Source: a virus. Taken from it: a stretch of DNA of 25,837 nt. The translations under genes were made by a program, and so were the position numbers. Position 1 is the first letter of the stretch. Each line of letters opens with the position of its first letter. Where the stretch lies: positions 1-25,837 of IMG/VR virus record IMGVR_UViG_3300043569_000189; one strand, 5' to 3'. A model generated the notes under the pieces. That model was not told where the DNA came from and ran no database searches. It saw only the letters and a program-made list of their open reading frames with translations. Shown here piece by piece: positions 1 through 7,612 of this stretch.

Positions 1-456
1 TTTTCCCTGACGTGTAAAGAGCCAAGAGGTAAGCTCTCGTGTCGGATGTTGAAGAAGACGAAGCTGGAGCTCTCCAGCGGCGAACGGTATTACGAGGCGC
101 CCTCTGAGGGAGGAAAGGGAGACCAGACGCTTCTCCACCTTCAGACGGAGGATACGACTATCGTAACGCACAGCGCCCAGTTCCCGGAAGGTATGCACGG
201 CTTTGCGTGTCCCCTTTGCTTTGTACGTGTCCACTACTTTGCTAATCACGTGGACAGCAAGCTGGGCAGGGAGACCAAAACGCGCTCGTATTTCCCGGTA
301 GACCAGGGCGTGGAGGCTCTTCCGACCAAAAGCTTTCTGCTCAAAAGCCACGTGGGAGGCATAATTGCAGGCTGCATTTACAGTACGAATAGTGTCCAAC
401 AGGGCTTGAGCCTGGATCTCATCTGGAAGGAGCTTGATTACAGCAGTCAATTGCAT
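1..456 (-). CDS. tnpB: TnpB-family RNA-guided endonuclease, N-terminal 152 residues (cut by window edge)
   Basis: The open frame starts at ATG 456 and runs off the window at base 1. It encodes the wedge/REC-side N-terminus typical of OrfB/TnpB. Visible features are an AACNYAS segment near residues 28-34, a HALVYREIRARFGLP segment near 49-63, and an AVHVISKVVDTYK helix. The catalytic RuvC part lies outside the window. Family knowledge: TnpB is an omega-RNA-guided DNA nuclease that helps IS200/IS605 elements persist. The protein is very different from the TnpB at 15919-17037, although the upstream 67 bp is identical. The DNA looks more GC-rich than that copy. No clear Shine-Dalgarno (SD) sequence precedes the ATG; a TTGACA box lies in the LE. 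A plus-strand ORF across the same bases is a shadow. Confidence 0.85.
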   Translation of the reverse strand, partial: MQLTAVIKLLPDEIQAQALLDTIRTVNAACNYASHVAFEQKAFGRKSLHALVYREIRARFGLPAQLAVHVISKVVDTYKAKGTRKAVHTFRELGAVRYDSRILRLKVEKRLVSLSSLRGRLVIPFAAGELQLRLLQHPTRELTSWLFTRQGK

Positions 457-544
457 GCTACTCAACCCATTGAAAGTCTACTATACAAGAAAGGAGGTGT
501 CAAGAGCGCATTCCTCTGTCGGCTGAAGCCGACAGTCTCCTGCG
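1..544 (-). mobile_element. Partial IS200/IS605-type (tnpB) element, left-end half
   Basis: The left window edge cuts an insertion element read on the minus strand. Its left end (LE) is a double hairpin followed by a tnpB start. The LE is identical over 67 bp to that of the complete element at 15841-17072. The element begins one base after the stop codon of the Rad50 C-terminal half, next to TTTGAG, which is also the sequence flanking the other copy. No tnpA transposase gene is visible. The right end is outside the window, so whether the element is complete is unknown. Confidence 0.85.
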
Positions 545-553
545 CTCAAATTC
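487..553 (-). repeat. IS left end, copy 1 (identical to 15832-15898 in inverted orientation)
   Basis: These 67 bp are identical to the left end of the complete element. They contain an inner 8-bp stem with a 4-nt loop at 516-535 (CTGTCGGC / GCCGACAG), and outer 7-bp arms GAGCGCA (504-510) and TGCGCTC (541-547). Purine/pyrimidine internal loops separate the two stems. Such subterminal hairpins are what Y1 transposases (TnpA) recognise in IS200/IS605 elements. Confidence 0.9.
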
Positions 554-1163
554 TATGAACAATTGATTTCCCATCTCTCTTCTCTATTAAATATACTGTG
601 TCCGCCACCTGTGCCAAGCGGTCCGAATGCGTTATCAAAAGAATGGAAACTCCCAGTTGATCGGATATCCTTCTCAAGAATTCTCCAGCTCGCTCGATGT
701 TTGATTCGGATACTTGTCTAAACGGTTCATCTAAAACAAAGAATGGTTCAGGCTTGGGACTAGACATAGACCAACAAGCCATCCTTACCGCAAATGACAA
801 AAGGTCTATCACCCCACCGCCCACTTGGTCTTCGGGATCCAAGATGGATCCAGTGGTTGGCGATATAAGCTGAAGGTAGCATTCCACTTGGTTACGCTTC
901 CGAACGAACTCCAGTCTACAGTCATAATCAACACCAAACACTGCTTTCAGCGCCTTAGTGCAAAGTGTGGACAAATTCTTTTGAGCATGTTCTTGGAGGA
1001 AAATAGACAGGTTCCCCAACACTTCGGATGCTGCGTTATGATAAGTCAACTCTTCCTCCAACTGTCCTCTTCTCTCTTCTAACATCTGGAGGTCCTTTTC
1101 CAACCGTTTCCTCTCAGCGTCCATTCGGTTCCAAATCATCTCCAATTCATCAGCCTTCTTCAT
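546..1163 (-). CDS. Rad50/SbcC/gp46-like ATPase, C-terminal half as a separate protein
   Basis: This is the C-terminal lobe of an SMC/Rad50-type ATPase. An N-terminal coiled coil covers about residues 1-65. Numbered from the GTG one codon upstream, the ABC signature region VGGGVIDLLSF lies near 115-125, the Walker B and D-loop FFVLDEPFR near 142-150, and the H-loop LLITHSD near 176-182. There is no Walker A and no zinc-hook cysteine pair, so it must pair with the N-terminal half at 2350-3267. Together they would form the ATPase of a Mre11-Rad50 (T4 gp46/gp47-like) nuclease that processes DNA ends for recombination-dependent replication. GTG 1166 and ATG 1163 are both possible starts behind an AGGAGG site. 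It overlaps the coiled-coil gene by 14 bases. The stop codon abuts the IS insertion point. Confidence 0.9.
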   Translation of the reverse strand: MKKADELEMIWNRMDAERKRLEKDLQMLEERRGQLEEELTYHNAASEVLGNLSIFLQEHAQKNLSTLCTKALKAVFGVDYDCRLEFVRKRNQVECYLQLISPTTGSILDPEDQVGGGVIDLLSFAVRMACWSMSSPKPEPFFVLDEPFRQVSESNIERAGEFLRRISDQLGVSILLITHSDRLAQVADTVYLIEKRDGKSIVHRI

Positions 1164-1419
1164 CACTGGTGTCCTCCTGGGGGCTCAATTGCAGCTTAGA
1201 GAGGATTCGGCTATATTCATTGAAGATCAAATTTGACAATTCCTCAATAGACGCTTTGAATTCCTCGGCCAACTTTTCGGCGTCTTCGATTGACTTACAT
1301 CCCCATTCATTGAGAAGCTGATTCTTGATCGCCTCTAGCTGTCCCTCGAGCTTGAAATACTGGAGTTCGGCATTTTTGATCTTCTCTTTCAATTCAAGAA
1401 GCTCTTTTTCAGTTCCCAT
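1150..1419 (-). CDS. Small coiled-coil protein between the Mre11-like nuclease and the Rad50 C-half
   Basis: This is an 89-residue protein starting at ATG 1419 behind AGGAG (8 nt spacing), overlapping the end of the nuclease gene by 11 bases. It is almost all charged helix with heptad-like leucines (starting MGTEKELLELKEKIKNAE). It has a single Cys in an NEWGCKS turn near the middle and an acidic tail. The position between the two ATPase halves suggests it is a detached piece of the Rad50 coiled coil or an accessory of the complex. Unlike a real zinc hook it has no CxxC. The function is inferred from position only; I do not recognise a family. A longer in-frame upstream extension has a weaker start and is unlikely. 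Confidence 0.7.
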   Translation of the reverse strand: MGTEKELLELKEKIKNAELQYFKLEGQLEAIKNQLLNEWGCKSIEDAEKLAEEFKASIEELSNLIFNEYSRILSKLQLSPQEDTSDEEG

Positions 1420-2392
1420 CGATCGACTCCTGTGCCTCTCGGAATAAATCATACAGGATGCGGACGACACGTGGATGAACGTGATATTTCTCTTCAATGA
1501 TTTTGAGAAGTTGATCTATGTTGGAATCGACATCCACCTGACCTCGTAATTCTGACAATGATTGAACGAAATCATCTATCAGTTTACTGTCAATCCCGTC
1601 AGCTTTGTCTTCTCTCAGTGCGAAAGTATCCTGCGGTTCAGGAATTTCCATCTCTACCAGCCTCCCCCCTTCTACATCTAGCAAATACACCGATGGATTG
1701 GGAGGATTGAGGAAAGGTCCTAAAGCCTGAACGGTCAAAGGTCCCGTGTTTATCAAAAGCCGTTCTCCTCTCCATATCCGAAATGGAAGATGATAATGCC
1801 CAGTTACCATTATGTCGAAATCATATTTTTCGAACACTTCATCCACACCCATCACATCTTCACCCATCGTCCACACTGCTTCATAGTCAGGAGTCCGTAT
1901 TGCCAAGTGTCCCAGGAGGATTCTCTTTCCATGAATGTCGATGGGATCCGGCGGTATCTTCTCTCTTTGCTCCGCTTCCCAATACACACCGTTGACAACT
2001 TTCACATGCCTCCCCACTTCAAGGACGTAAAGGGCACTTTTAATTTTGTGAGCGAAGGAATGATAAGGTAGATCATGGTTGCCATAGATGGTAATGAATT
2101 GCCTGGGAAGCATCTTTACCGCCATTGCTATTAGCTCTGGAGAAGATCTCCAGTGATGGAAAAGATCCCCAGCGTGCAAAACTGGACAATCATAAAGACT
2201 TTGGAGAGCCGAGACCACCTCCATGTTTCTCCATTGCACATCAAGAAACCCCTCAGTTCGACAGGCTGGAATTGAGTCCCTCAGGTGCCAATCTGCGGTC
2301 AGTATAGCATCCACCCGCGGAGGCAGCTTCCGGTTGAACAGAATTTTAGCTACATCTTTGGATAAATGCTCGAATTTAGTGGACGGCCACAT
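1409..2392 (-). CDS. Mre11/SbcD/gp47-like metallophosphatase nuclease
   Basis: This is a calcineurin-like phosphoesterase carrying all the metal-binding motifs of Mre11/SbcD: TADWHL (Asp, His), HAGDLFH (Asp), IYGNHDLP (Asn, His), LLGHLAI (His) and VTGHYHLPF (His-x-His). A C-terminal extension of about 100 residues may dock the Rad50 coiled coil. It should be the nuclease subunit of the end-processing complex with the two ATPase halves on either side. The start chosen is ATG 2392, about 10 nt after AGAGG and overlapping the end of the upstream ATPase gene by 43 bases. A TTG at 2401 is possible but too close to that site. It is unusual that the nuclease gene separates the two halves of its partner ATPase. 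Confidence 0.93.
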   Translation of the reverse strand: MWPSTKFEHLSKDVAKILFNRKLPPRVDAILTADWHLRDSIPACRTEGFLDVQWRNMEVVSALQSLYDCPVLHAGDLFHHWRSSPELIAMAVKMLPRQFITIYGNHDLPYHSFAHKIKSALYVLEVGRHVKVVNGVYWEAEQREKIPPDPIDIHGKRILLGHLAIRTPDYEAVWTMGEDVMGVDEVFEKYDFDIMVTGHYHLPFRIWRGERLLINTGPLTVQALGPFLNPPNPSVYLLDVEGGRLVEMEIPEPQDTFALREDKADGIDSKLIDDFVQSLSELRGQVDVDSNIDQLLKIIEEKYHVHPRVVRILYDLFREAQESIDGN

Positions 2393-3267
2393 ATCGGACA
2401 AACCTCTGGAAGAATCTCATTCCATCGTGTTTTCAGTTGATCAAGAGTGGTTTTGGTCTTGTTAAGGTCTGATAGCACTCTCCTGAATTCGTTCAATATG
2501 CCTCCAAGTCTATTATAACGCTGAATCAGGTCTTCCTTTTGGGAAATTTTTTGATCTAATCTGCTAATCCTCTTGGACAGTTTCATATACACCTTCAAGG
2601 TCTGTATCTCATATTGGATCTTGTAGTGATCTTCTATATTTCGGGTGAGATTGTTTAAGGATTGTTTTAACTTTTCCAGTTTCTCTTCCTTTCGTTTCAA
2701 CCTCTGTATCTCATTGTAGATCTGAAGAAGGTCCGGGTATCGAGACAATTCTATGGATATTGCCTCGGCTTGAGATTTCAAGTGGACTATGTCAGCGTTT
2801 AGCCGCTTGATCTTCTGTCTAAGGAGATCTTCAGCTATGAAGATCACATTCATACGGGTGATCTTCTGAATGTAGTTGGCCCGCTCTCCGGGTGAACTTC
2901 CCAGCAAGAATGGTGGATCGGATTGGAACTGAAAATTGATTCGGTCCACTTTGAAGAAATCAGAAATCTCACGGGGCACTTGGAGCTTCACAGCATTGAG
3001 GACTTGTCCATTTATCACGTATACATTCCGTTTATCATCCCGAATCCTTGAGACCCACCCGTGATTGGTCTTAAGTAGAACTTCAGTTGGTCCTCCCCAG
3101 TGAGACCGGAATGATTCACCACTGGGCCGATTCCAAAACAACCACCTTAAGGCTCGAACCACTGCGGTCTTTCCCGAGTCATTATCGCCAAGGAGAGCAG
3201 TGATCCCAGCAGGGATTTGAATCTCGGAGTGATTATGACTCTGGAAGTTTCGGAGAACAAGTTTCAT
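2350..3267 (-). CDS. Rad50/SbcC/gp46-like ATPase, N-terminal half ending at a half zinc hook
   Basis: This is the N-terminal lobe of a Rad50-type ATPase. It starts with KLVLRNFQSH, has Walker A GDNDSGKT at residues 27-34 and a Q-loop-like NFQFQSDPPFLL segment. About 150 residues of coiled coil follow. It ends 12 residues after CPIC (C290, C293), the Rad50 zinc-hook motif. In a standard SbcC the chain would turn and run back to the C-terminal ATPase lobe. Here it stops, and the missing lobe is encoded at 546-1163. The start overlaps the upstream gene by 4 bases (ATGA), indicating translational coupling; no good SD sequence is present. Confidence 0.92.
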   Translation of the reverse strand: MKLVLRNFQSHNHSEIQIPAGITALLGDNDSGKTAVVRALRWLFWNRPSGESFRSHWGGPTEVLLKTNHGWVSRIRDDKRNVYVINGQVLNAVKLQVPREISDFFKVDRINFQFQSDPPFLLGSSPGERANYIQKITRMNVIFIAEDLLRQKIKRLNADIVHLKSQAEAISIELSRYPDLLQIYNEIQRLKRKEEKLEKLKQSLNNLTRNIEDHYKIQYEIQTLKVYMKLSKRISRLDQKISQKEDLIQRYNRLGGILNEFRRVLSDLNKTKTTLDQLKTRWNEILPEVCPICGRPLNSSIYPKM

Positions 3268-3845
3268 TTCATTACCGAAATGGTCTCGGGAAAAACGTTG
3301 TTTACAAAATCGTCCAGCTTCATTATCGCATAAGATAGTGTTAAGTTTGGACTAAACAAAATTACAACCGGAATGTCTGCCTGGCTTCGAATGGAAATGA
3401 AGGACACAATCCCCGCGTCCGAAGCCATATGTGCCGGAAGGCATATCATCTCATGTCCCCGATCCTTCTTATAGATTAAGATGGGATATCGCTTATGTGC
3501 TTCATCAAAGCAAAGATGTTCCAAATCTTTCAGAAACTTAACCAGAATTCCGTTATCTCGAGCATTGTCAGAGATGGAATCAGGGGTTTTGTATCCACGC
3601 TTGATCTCAATTACAGCGCAATCGGTGAGACCTTTTCCCTCTGGTTTTACCGCTATCACATCACCCCACCCGGGTGTATCAGGTCTTTTCCCTCTAGCCC
3701 AAGAACCACTTCCAGGTGACCGCCAAAATATGGAACCATCCTCTCCATTGCTCCACCACAGAGAGAGCTTCCTACATATAGCTCTCTCAAATGATGTACC
3801 CTTATTCTTGCTGTCCTTCCTCTTCTTCCTCTTCGCCTGGGTCAT
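3264..3845 (-). CDS. PD-(D/E)XK-type nuclease, Holliday-junction-resolvase-like
   Basis: This is a basic N-terminus followed by a restriction-endonuclease-fold pattern: GTSFERAICRKLSLWW (helix with the first Glu), a RSPGSGSW segment, GDVIAV (catalytic Asp) and AVIEIKRGY (E-x-K). That order fits RecU/Hjc-like resolvases and phage recombination endonucleases, and the position between RecA and the gp46/47 module agrees. It probably resolves branched DNA made during replication. ATG 3845 is preferred (193 aa) because the upstream TTG at 3878 has no ribosome site. ATG 3845 itself has only a weak site and lies inside the end of the recombinase gene, so coupling is likely. The exact class is uncertain. 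Confidence 0.78.
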   Translation of the reverse strand: MTQAKRKKRKDSKNKGTSFERAICRKLSLWWSNGEDGSIFWRSPGSGSWARGKRPDTPGWGDVIAVKPEGKGLTDCAVIEIKRGYKTPDSISDNARDNGILVKFLKDLEHLCFDEAHKRYPILIYKKDRGHEMICLPAHMASDAGIVSFISIRSQADIPVVILFSPNLTLSYAIMKLDDFVNNVFPETISVMK

Positions 3846-4941
3846 AGGGAAGCTCAACTGTATCAGATGAATTCGCAAATCTGGGCAATCTCTTTACAGT
3901 GAATTGATCTTCCACTTCATTCCATATGCGGATCACTTGTTGCTTAAGAGCATTTTGGAGGCCCCTCTTCTCCACTATGGCAATGGACTTCTCAAGAGAC
4001 TTACTGAGCTTCTCGTCTTCCACGCAATACACTTGTGCGCCAGTCATCTCTTTTACATACTGGAGATTTTCCCGTATGTCGTCAATCCCATAGTCATAGA
4101 GAATGGTCAATGAGGCGGAGCGAAATGGCTTCCAGATGGAGCTTTTGAACACCTCCACCTGGACTTCCACCCCAACTATTCTTGAGATGGTTTTTGATCC
4201 AATAGTTTTCTCTTGCTTAATGGGCTTGGGCTTAGATGTCCGGAGCCTCAGGCTGGAATAGAATCCAATTGCCTCCCCTCCAGGGGATATGTATTTTTGT
4301 CCGAAAGGACCGGCTTCCAAGTTTTGCCGAATCTGGTTGGAACAGATGAGGAGATACCCCTTACTGGCCAGAACGCGGCAGGTTTTTCTCAGCTCCTCGC
4401 TGAATTCTTTGGCGCGTCGCATTCCCATCTTGTCTTCATCTTCCATTTCCATCTCGGTAGACAAAGCAGCTAGAGAATCAGCAAATATGGCACTGGGACC
4501 ATCCGGGTTCTCAGGCTCCCACTTGCGGATGGATCGAAAGACCTCGGAAATAGTGTTAGGCATGGTGTAGGAGATCTTCTCTTTCTCTACCCCAAAGAGA
4601 GTGGCAAATTGAAAGTTTAGCCGTCCCTCAGGATCGTGGAACATAACATTGCCTCCTTCACGGAGGATCCTCCCCGCTATTTCACACAGCAAGACAGTTT
4701 TTCCAGACCCCGAAGGACCGAACACTTCAACCATTATGCCGAAAGGGATTCCACCCTCTGGATAGATCCCGCCTGATATGGCTAGGTCCAAGAGAGTGGA
4801 TCCCGTGCTTATAATTCGTACAGGACAGACCTCTTTCTTTGAATCCTCCTTCCCTCTGTCTTTAGCTTGTTCAATCCGCTTCGATATTTGTTCATCCAGT
4901 GGCACTTCTTGATTTGGTGGATTCTTTCTCTGGAACCGCAT
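3802..4941 (-). CDS. RecA/UvsX-like strand-exchange recombinase
   Basis: This is a 379-aa recombinase with the RecA core: STGSTLLDLAISGGIYPEGGIPFG, Walker A GPSGSGKT at residues 75-82, a HDPEGR segment at the position of the catalytic Glu, Walker B AIFADSLAAL near 150, and a SNQIRQN loop. The C-terminus is strongly acidic (a run of Glu), as in RecA and UvsX tails. It should form filaments on single-stranded DNA and drive recombination-dependent replication and repair with the SSB and gp46/47-like genes next to it. It starts 2 bases after the SSB stop, with GAGGGA about 9-10 nt upstream. Confidence 0.95.
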   Translation of the reverse strand: MRFQRKNPPNQEVPLDEQISKRIEQAKDRGKEDSKKEVCPVRIISTGSTLLDLAISGGIYPEGGIPFGIMVEVFGPSGSGKTVLLCEIAGRILREGGNVMFHDPEGRLNFQFATLFGVEKEKISYTMPNTISEVFRSIRKWEPENPDGPSAIFADSLAALSTEMEMEDEDKMGMRRAKEFSEELRKTCRVLASKGYLLICSNQIRQNLEAGPFGQKYISPGGEAIGFYSSLRLRTSKPKPIKQEKTIGSKTISRIVGVEVQVEVFKSSIWKPFRSASLTILYDYGIDDIRENLQYVKEMTGAQVYCVEDEKLSKSLEKSIAIVEKRGLQNALKQQVIRIWNEVEDQFTVKRLPRFANSSDTVELPYDPGEEEEEEGQQE

Positions 4942-4943
4942 CT

Positions 4944-5960
4944 TTAGTCATCCCTCGTGCATTCATCCCAAACCTTGCATGTTTCGCATTCCGGTCTACT
5001 TCCACCATCTCTCTTATATACGTAACCATGCGGACACTTTTTTTCTCCAGATTCGGGAACTTTATCAATAACAAGTTTTATTCGTCTTGTGGGCGAATCA
5101 TCTAGTGGGACATCGTCATCTTCATCTTCATCATAACTCTCTCGACTTAAAGTGACTTTGCTACTGAAGGACTTAATGTCTTCATCCTCTTGCTGGTTGT
5201 CTGATTGCTTATTATAACTTGTAAGATCACCTTCAAAAAACAAATCCTTGATTTCGTCATATCCCATCACCACAAGCATTTCATCTAAGTTCGGAACTTT
5301 GTCAAGTATGGACATGTCATATTGCTTTTGTCTGGGTTCAAAGTCAATACGAATTGCGGTGCCAAATGTCTTCTTAGCGAAAACTTGCTCATCAAATCGT
5401 ATTCGGAGAGTGTAGCCATCTTCCAGAGATGGAAATCTTTCGTAATCTGGATCTGCCTCCAACTCCTCTCTTAAAAGCTTCCCAAAGTGATGAAAAGCTA
5501 CATTCCAAATGTGTATGGTTTCATCATGATCTTTCGACTTCTTTGGAATAACGACATAAAGGTTCCGTCCTGATGGTTTAAGTGGCTGCATACTATTCCA
5601 GGTAACACCTTTTTTAAGCTGAACGGAGCGGTATTCACAGATTGGACATTTAGAACCCACAGATGACGGACACACAATGACTTTGTTCTCAATTCCCACG
5701 CCTCTGTGAATTTTGAACGGTCTTGTATACCAAAGGGATCCTGGTGTTGCAATATCTTTTGCATCGTCTCTGTCTGGATGCTTAGGGTCAGTCACTCTGT
5801 AAGGCAAAAAGTCTAGCCATACTACTGAGCCAGGTTTCGGATTGAAAAGCTGAATTCCACGTGGTAAGTTCAAGTATCCAACCAAGTTGCTACTGGATTT
5901 GTCTATGCTCGATAGTATTTTTCCAACGAAATATTTCTTAGTGCCATTTGCTGTTTTCAT
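4944..5960 (-). CDS. Phage single-stranded DNA-binding protein (gp32-like)
   Basis: This is a 338-aa protein typed as SSB from composition and position. It has an OB-like N-terminal half (KYFVGKILSSIDKSSSN, LPRGIQLFNPKPGSVVWLDFL). A zinc-type CPSSVGSKCPICEY cluster follows. A long acidic stretch (DEDEDDDVPLDD) precedes a C-terminal Cys motif, CPHGYVY ... CETCKVWDEC. The order of zinc cluster, OB-like core and acidic tail is the pattern of many phage SSBs. ATG 5960 is chosen because GAGGAGG stands 6 nt upstream. The frame stays open 37 codons further but without a site. It overlaps the membrane-protein gene by 23 bases. Being next to the recombinase, it probably coats the single strands on which RecA/UvsX loads. 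Confidence 0.85.
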   Translation of the reverse strand: MKTANGTKKYFVGKILSSIDKSSSNLVGYLNLPRGIQLFNPKPGSVVWLDFLPYRVTDPKHPDRDDAKDIATPGSLWYTRPFKIHRGVGIENKVIVCPSSVGSKCPICEYRSVQLKKGVTWNSMQPLKPSGRNLYVVIPKKSKDHDETIHIWNVAFHHFGKLLREELEADPDYERFPSLEDGYTLRIRFDEQVFAKKTFGTAIRIDFEPRQKQYDMSILDKVPNLDEMLVVMGYDEIKDLFFEGDLTSYNKQSDNQQEDEDIKSFSSKVTLSRESYDEDEDDDVPLDDSPTRRIKLVIDKVPESGEKKCPHGYVYKRDGGSRPECETCKVWDECTRDD

Positions 5961-6147
5961 CGTCTTCCTCCTCTTGTTGTTCGTCCTTAGTTTCATAGTA
6001 TATCTTGTAGTCTTCCAGTGTTCGCAAAAACGTCGTAAGCCATCCTGCCATCTGTGCTTTACTCCAGACATAGATTAGAAACGGTATTACGATCATTAGA
6101 ATCGTAACAGCTAGTATCGCTATAAGGATTATCGTCCAGAAGTCCAT
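5938..6147 (-). CDS. Small single-span membrane protein
   Basis: This 69-aa protein has one clear hydrophobic helix (residues about 4-28, ending in YVWSK), a short amphipathic part, then an acidic tail rich in Glu/Asp/Gln. There is no cleavable signal peptide pattern; an N-out or N-in single-pass anchor is likely. It has a ribosome site GAGGG about 9 nt before ATG 6147 and follows the 156-aa gene by 3 bases. Its 3' end overlaps the SSB start by 23 bases. I do not recognise a family. Being embedded among replication genes, it may tether replication or recombination proteins to the membrane, but that is only inference from position. Confidence 0.75.
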   Translation of the reverse strand: MDFWTIILIAILAVTILMIVIPFLIYVWSKAQMAGWLTTFLRTLEDYKIYYETKDEQQEEEDDENSKWH

Positions 6148-6150
6148 GCT

Positions 6151-6621
6151 CTAATCCCTCTTGTTTAGTTTCTTCGCAATTCTACTGTCTACATATTTCC
6201 CTTTTATGTTCTCCCACTCTTTCTCCAAATTTCTAGGAACCTTTGGGCCGGCAAAGTATTGTTGACCATGCAGTTTCACTAAGTTCTCTAGTGCAGATTT
6301 TTTAGTCTCAAGCGCTTTAACGGCTGCAGATGCTATCTCGTATTCGTATTTGGCATCAATGTAACGTTTCATCGCTTCTTGGTATTCAGGTTGCATAGCT
6401 ATCATTCTGTTTAGTTCCGATTCGGTCATTTTTCTTTCTGAGCTTTCTCGTATTCTCTTGTCTAGCTTGGCTTCTACAAGTTTTATCTCTTCCTTGTATA
6501 TGTCCATCTCTTTTCTCTTGTCAGCACAATACATCCCGTATTCAAGCATCAGGTATGGTTGTCTAAGCCACTCAATGTCTAATGCAGATTCGTCTATGCT
6601 TATGTCTTCCAGGTAGTTCAT
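6151..6621 (-). CDS. Coiled-coil phage protein, possible recombination-mediator analogue
   Basis: This 156-aa protein is mostly charged helix (residues 30-120). It ends in a conserved-looking LHGQQYFAGPKVPRNL motif near residues 117-132 and a basic tail. It follows the clamp loader with an ATGA overlap and has AAGGG about 9 nt before the start. There is no catalytic motif. The position just before SSB and RecA suggests a loader or mediator role like that of T4 UvsY, but this is inference from order and size, not from recognisable homology. Confidence 0.75.
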   Translation of the reverse strand: MNYLEDISIDESALDIEWLRQPYLMLEYGMYCADKRKEMDIYKEEIKLVEAKLDKRIRESSERKMTESELNRMIAMQPEYQEAMKRYIDAKYEYEIASAAVKALETKKSALENLVKLHGQQYFAGPKVPRNLEKEWENIKGKYVDSRIAKKLNKRD

Positions 6622-7538
6622 CTGGCTATTCCCTTATAGACTGTATAACATGCTAGCACTAGTCTTGACTTTCCTTCATAGAATGGTGTTGAGAATACTT
6701 CCATTATCGCTCCTGCAATTGGATTATCTTCTTTCATCAGTATAGACGCACAGTAGTTTAAGACGTGTCTCCTTACATTTTCTACATCTTTAGTGTCTAG
6801 TCTCTCTAGTATCTTACATATGCCCTTCCATCCGTTTTGTTTCATTAGTGCTCTACATAGTTCTATACTAGCAGCTTCATCAGATAAGAGTTTTATGACC
6901 GCATTCTCTCTTTCATCCTCTGGAAGTTCTAACACTCTTTCCAATAGTTGCAATGCCGTTCTCGGTAAACCTTGACTCTCCTCTATTATTTGATCATAGA
7001 TTGCCTTAGTTAGTCTCTCACCTTCAGCTCTCACCACCCTTCTCAAAAGAGTCAACATATCATCATAACTAAGCCTCTCCAACATGTAGGTAGCACACCG
7101 GCTTCTTACAGTCGGAGGAAGCTTTTCCGGCTGTGTGGTGCAAAGGAAGAAGAACGTATGACTGGGAGGTTCCTCCAAAAGCTTGAGGAAAGCATCAAAT
7201 GCCTCCCTTGTCATCTGGTGAGCTTCGTCTATGATCCAACAACGACTCTTAGAGCCCTGCCAAAGGGGAGGAAACTCTGTAATGTTCCAGATCTCCCTCA
7301 CCGTATCAATGCCACGGAAGTTCGCAGCATTCATCTCAATGAAATCATTTCCTCTGGCCCCCAGATAGTCAGCACAAATCCGGGCCAGAGTCGTCTTTCC
7401 AACCCCAGTGGGTCCAGCAAAGAGAAATGTATGAGGAGGATCCGGTTTGGAAATAGCATTCTTAAGGGACTCTATGACCTCAGCTCTTCCAATCACTTCA
7501 TCAAAGCTTTTGGGTCTATATTTCAGATGGAGTGGCAT
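6618..7538 (-). CDS. DnaX-like clamp-loader AAA+ ATPase
   Basis: This is a 306-aa AAA+ protein with LKYRPKSFDEVIG at the N-terminus, Walker A GPTGVGKT at residues 42-49, Walker B WIIDEAH at 101-107, sensor 1 FFLCTTQ and the SRC arginine-finger motif at 146-148. It is short and lacks the DnaX zinc module and tau C-terminus. It probably forms a homo-oligomeric loader for the clamp encoded at 10219-11265. CAGGAG lies 7 nt before the ATG, and a TATAAT promoter sits just upstream at 7571-7576. The promoter makes this gene the head of the clamp loader, mediator, SSB, RecA and nuclease block. Confidence 0.95.
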   Translation of the reverse strand: MPLHLKYRPKSFDEVIGRAEVIESLKNAISKPDPPHTFLFAGPTGVGKTTLARICADYLGARGNDFIEMNAANFRGIDTVREIWNITEFPPLWQGSKSRCWIIDEAHQMTREAFDAFLKLLEEPPSHTFFFLCTTQPEKLPPTVRSRCATYMLERLSYDDMLTLLRRVVRAEGERLTKAIYDQIIEESQGLPRTALQLLERVLELPEDERENAVIKLLSDEAASIELCRALMKQNGWKGICKILERLDTKDVENVRRHVLNYCASILMKEDNPIAGAIMEVFSTPFYEGKSRLVLACYTVYKGIAR

Positions 7539-7570
7539 GTATTCTCCTGAAACATTTCCCTTCTACATTG

Positions 7571-7576
7571 ATTATA
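7571..7576 (-). promoter_or_regulatory. Putative -10 box before the clamp-loader gene
   Basis: A perfect TATAAT on the minus strand in the context GGCTATAATCAAT lies about 33 nt before the clamp-loader ATG. The same GGCTATAAT core precedes the helicase-loader gene (14229-14234). The -35 region is weak; an AT-rich stretch lies upstream. Confidence 0.6.
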
Positions 7577-7612
7577 GCCAATATTTCAAACACATTGAGA
7601 TTTTTTATATGT

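Noticed and set aside
46-558. A 170-codon plus-strand open frame at the left edge
   Set aside because: It is antisense to the TnpB N-terminus and the IS left end, has no recognisable protein pattern, and the minus-strand frame is clearly TnpB.
5200-5216. TATAAT on the minus strand inside the SSB gene
   Set aside because: It falls in the Asn/Lys/Gln coding linker with no matching -35 box and no gene start shortly downstream.
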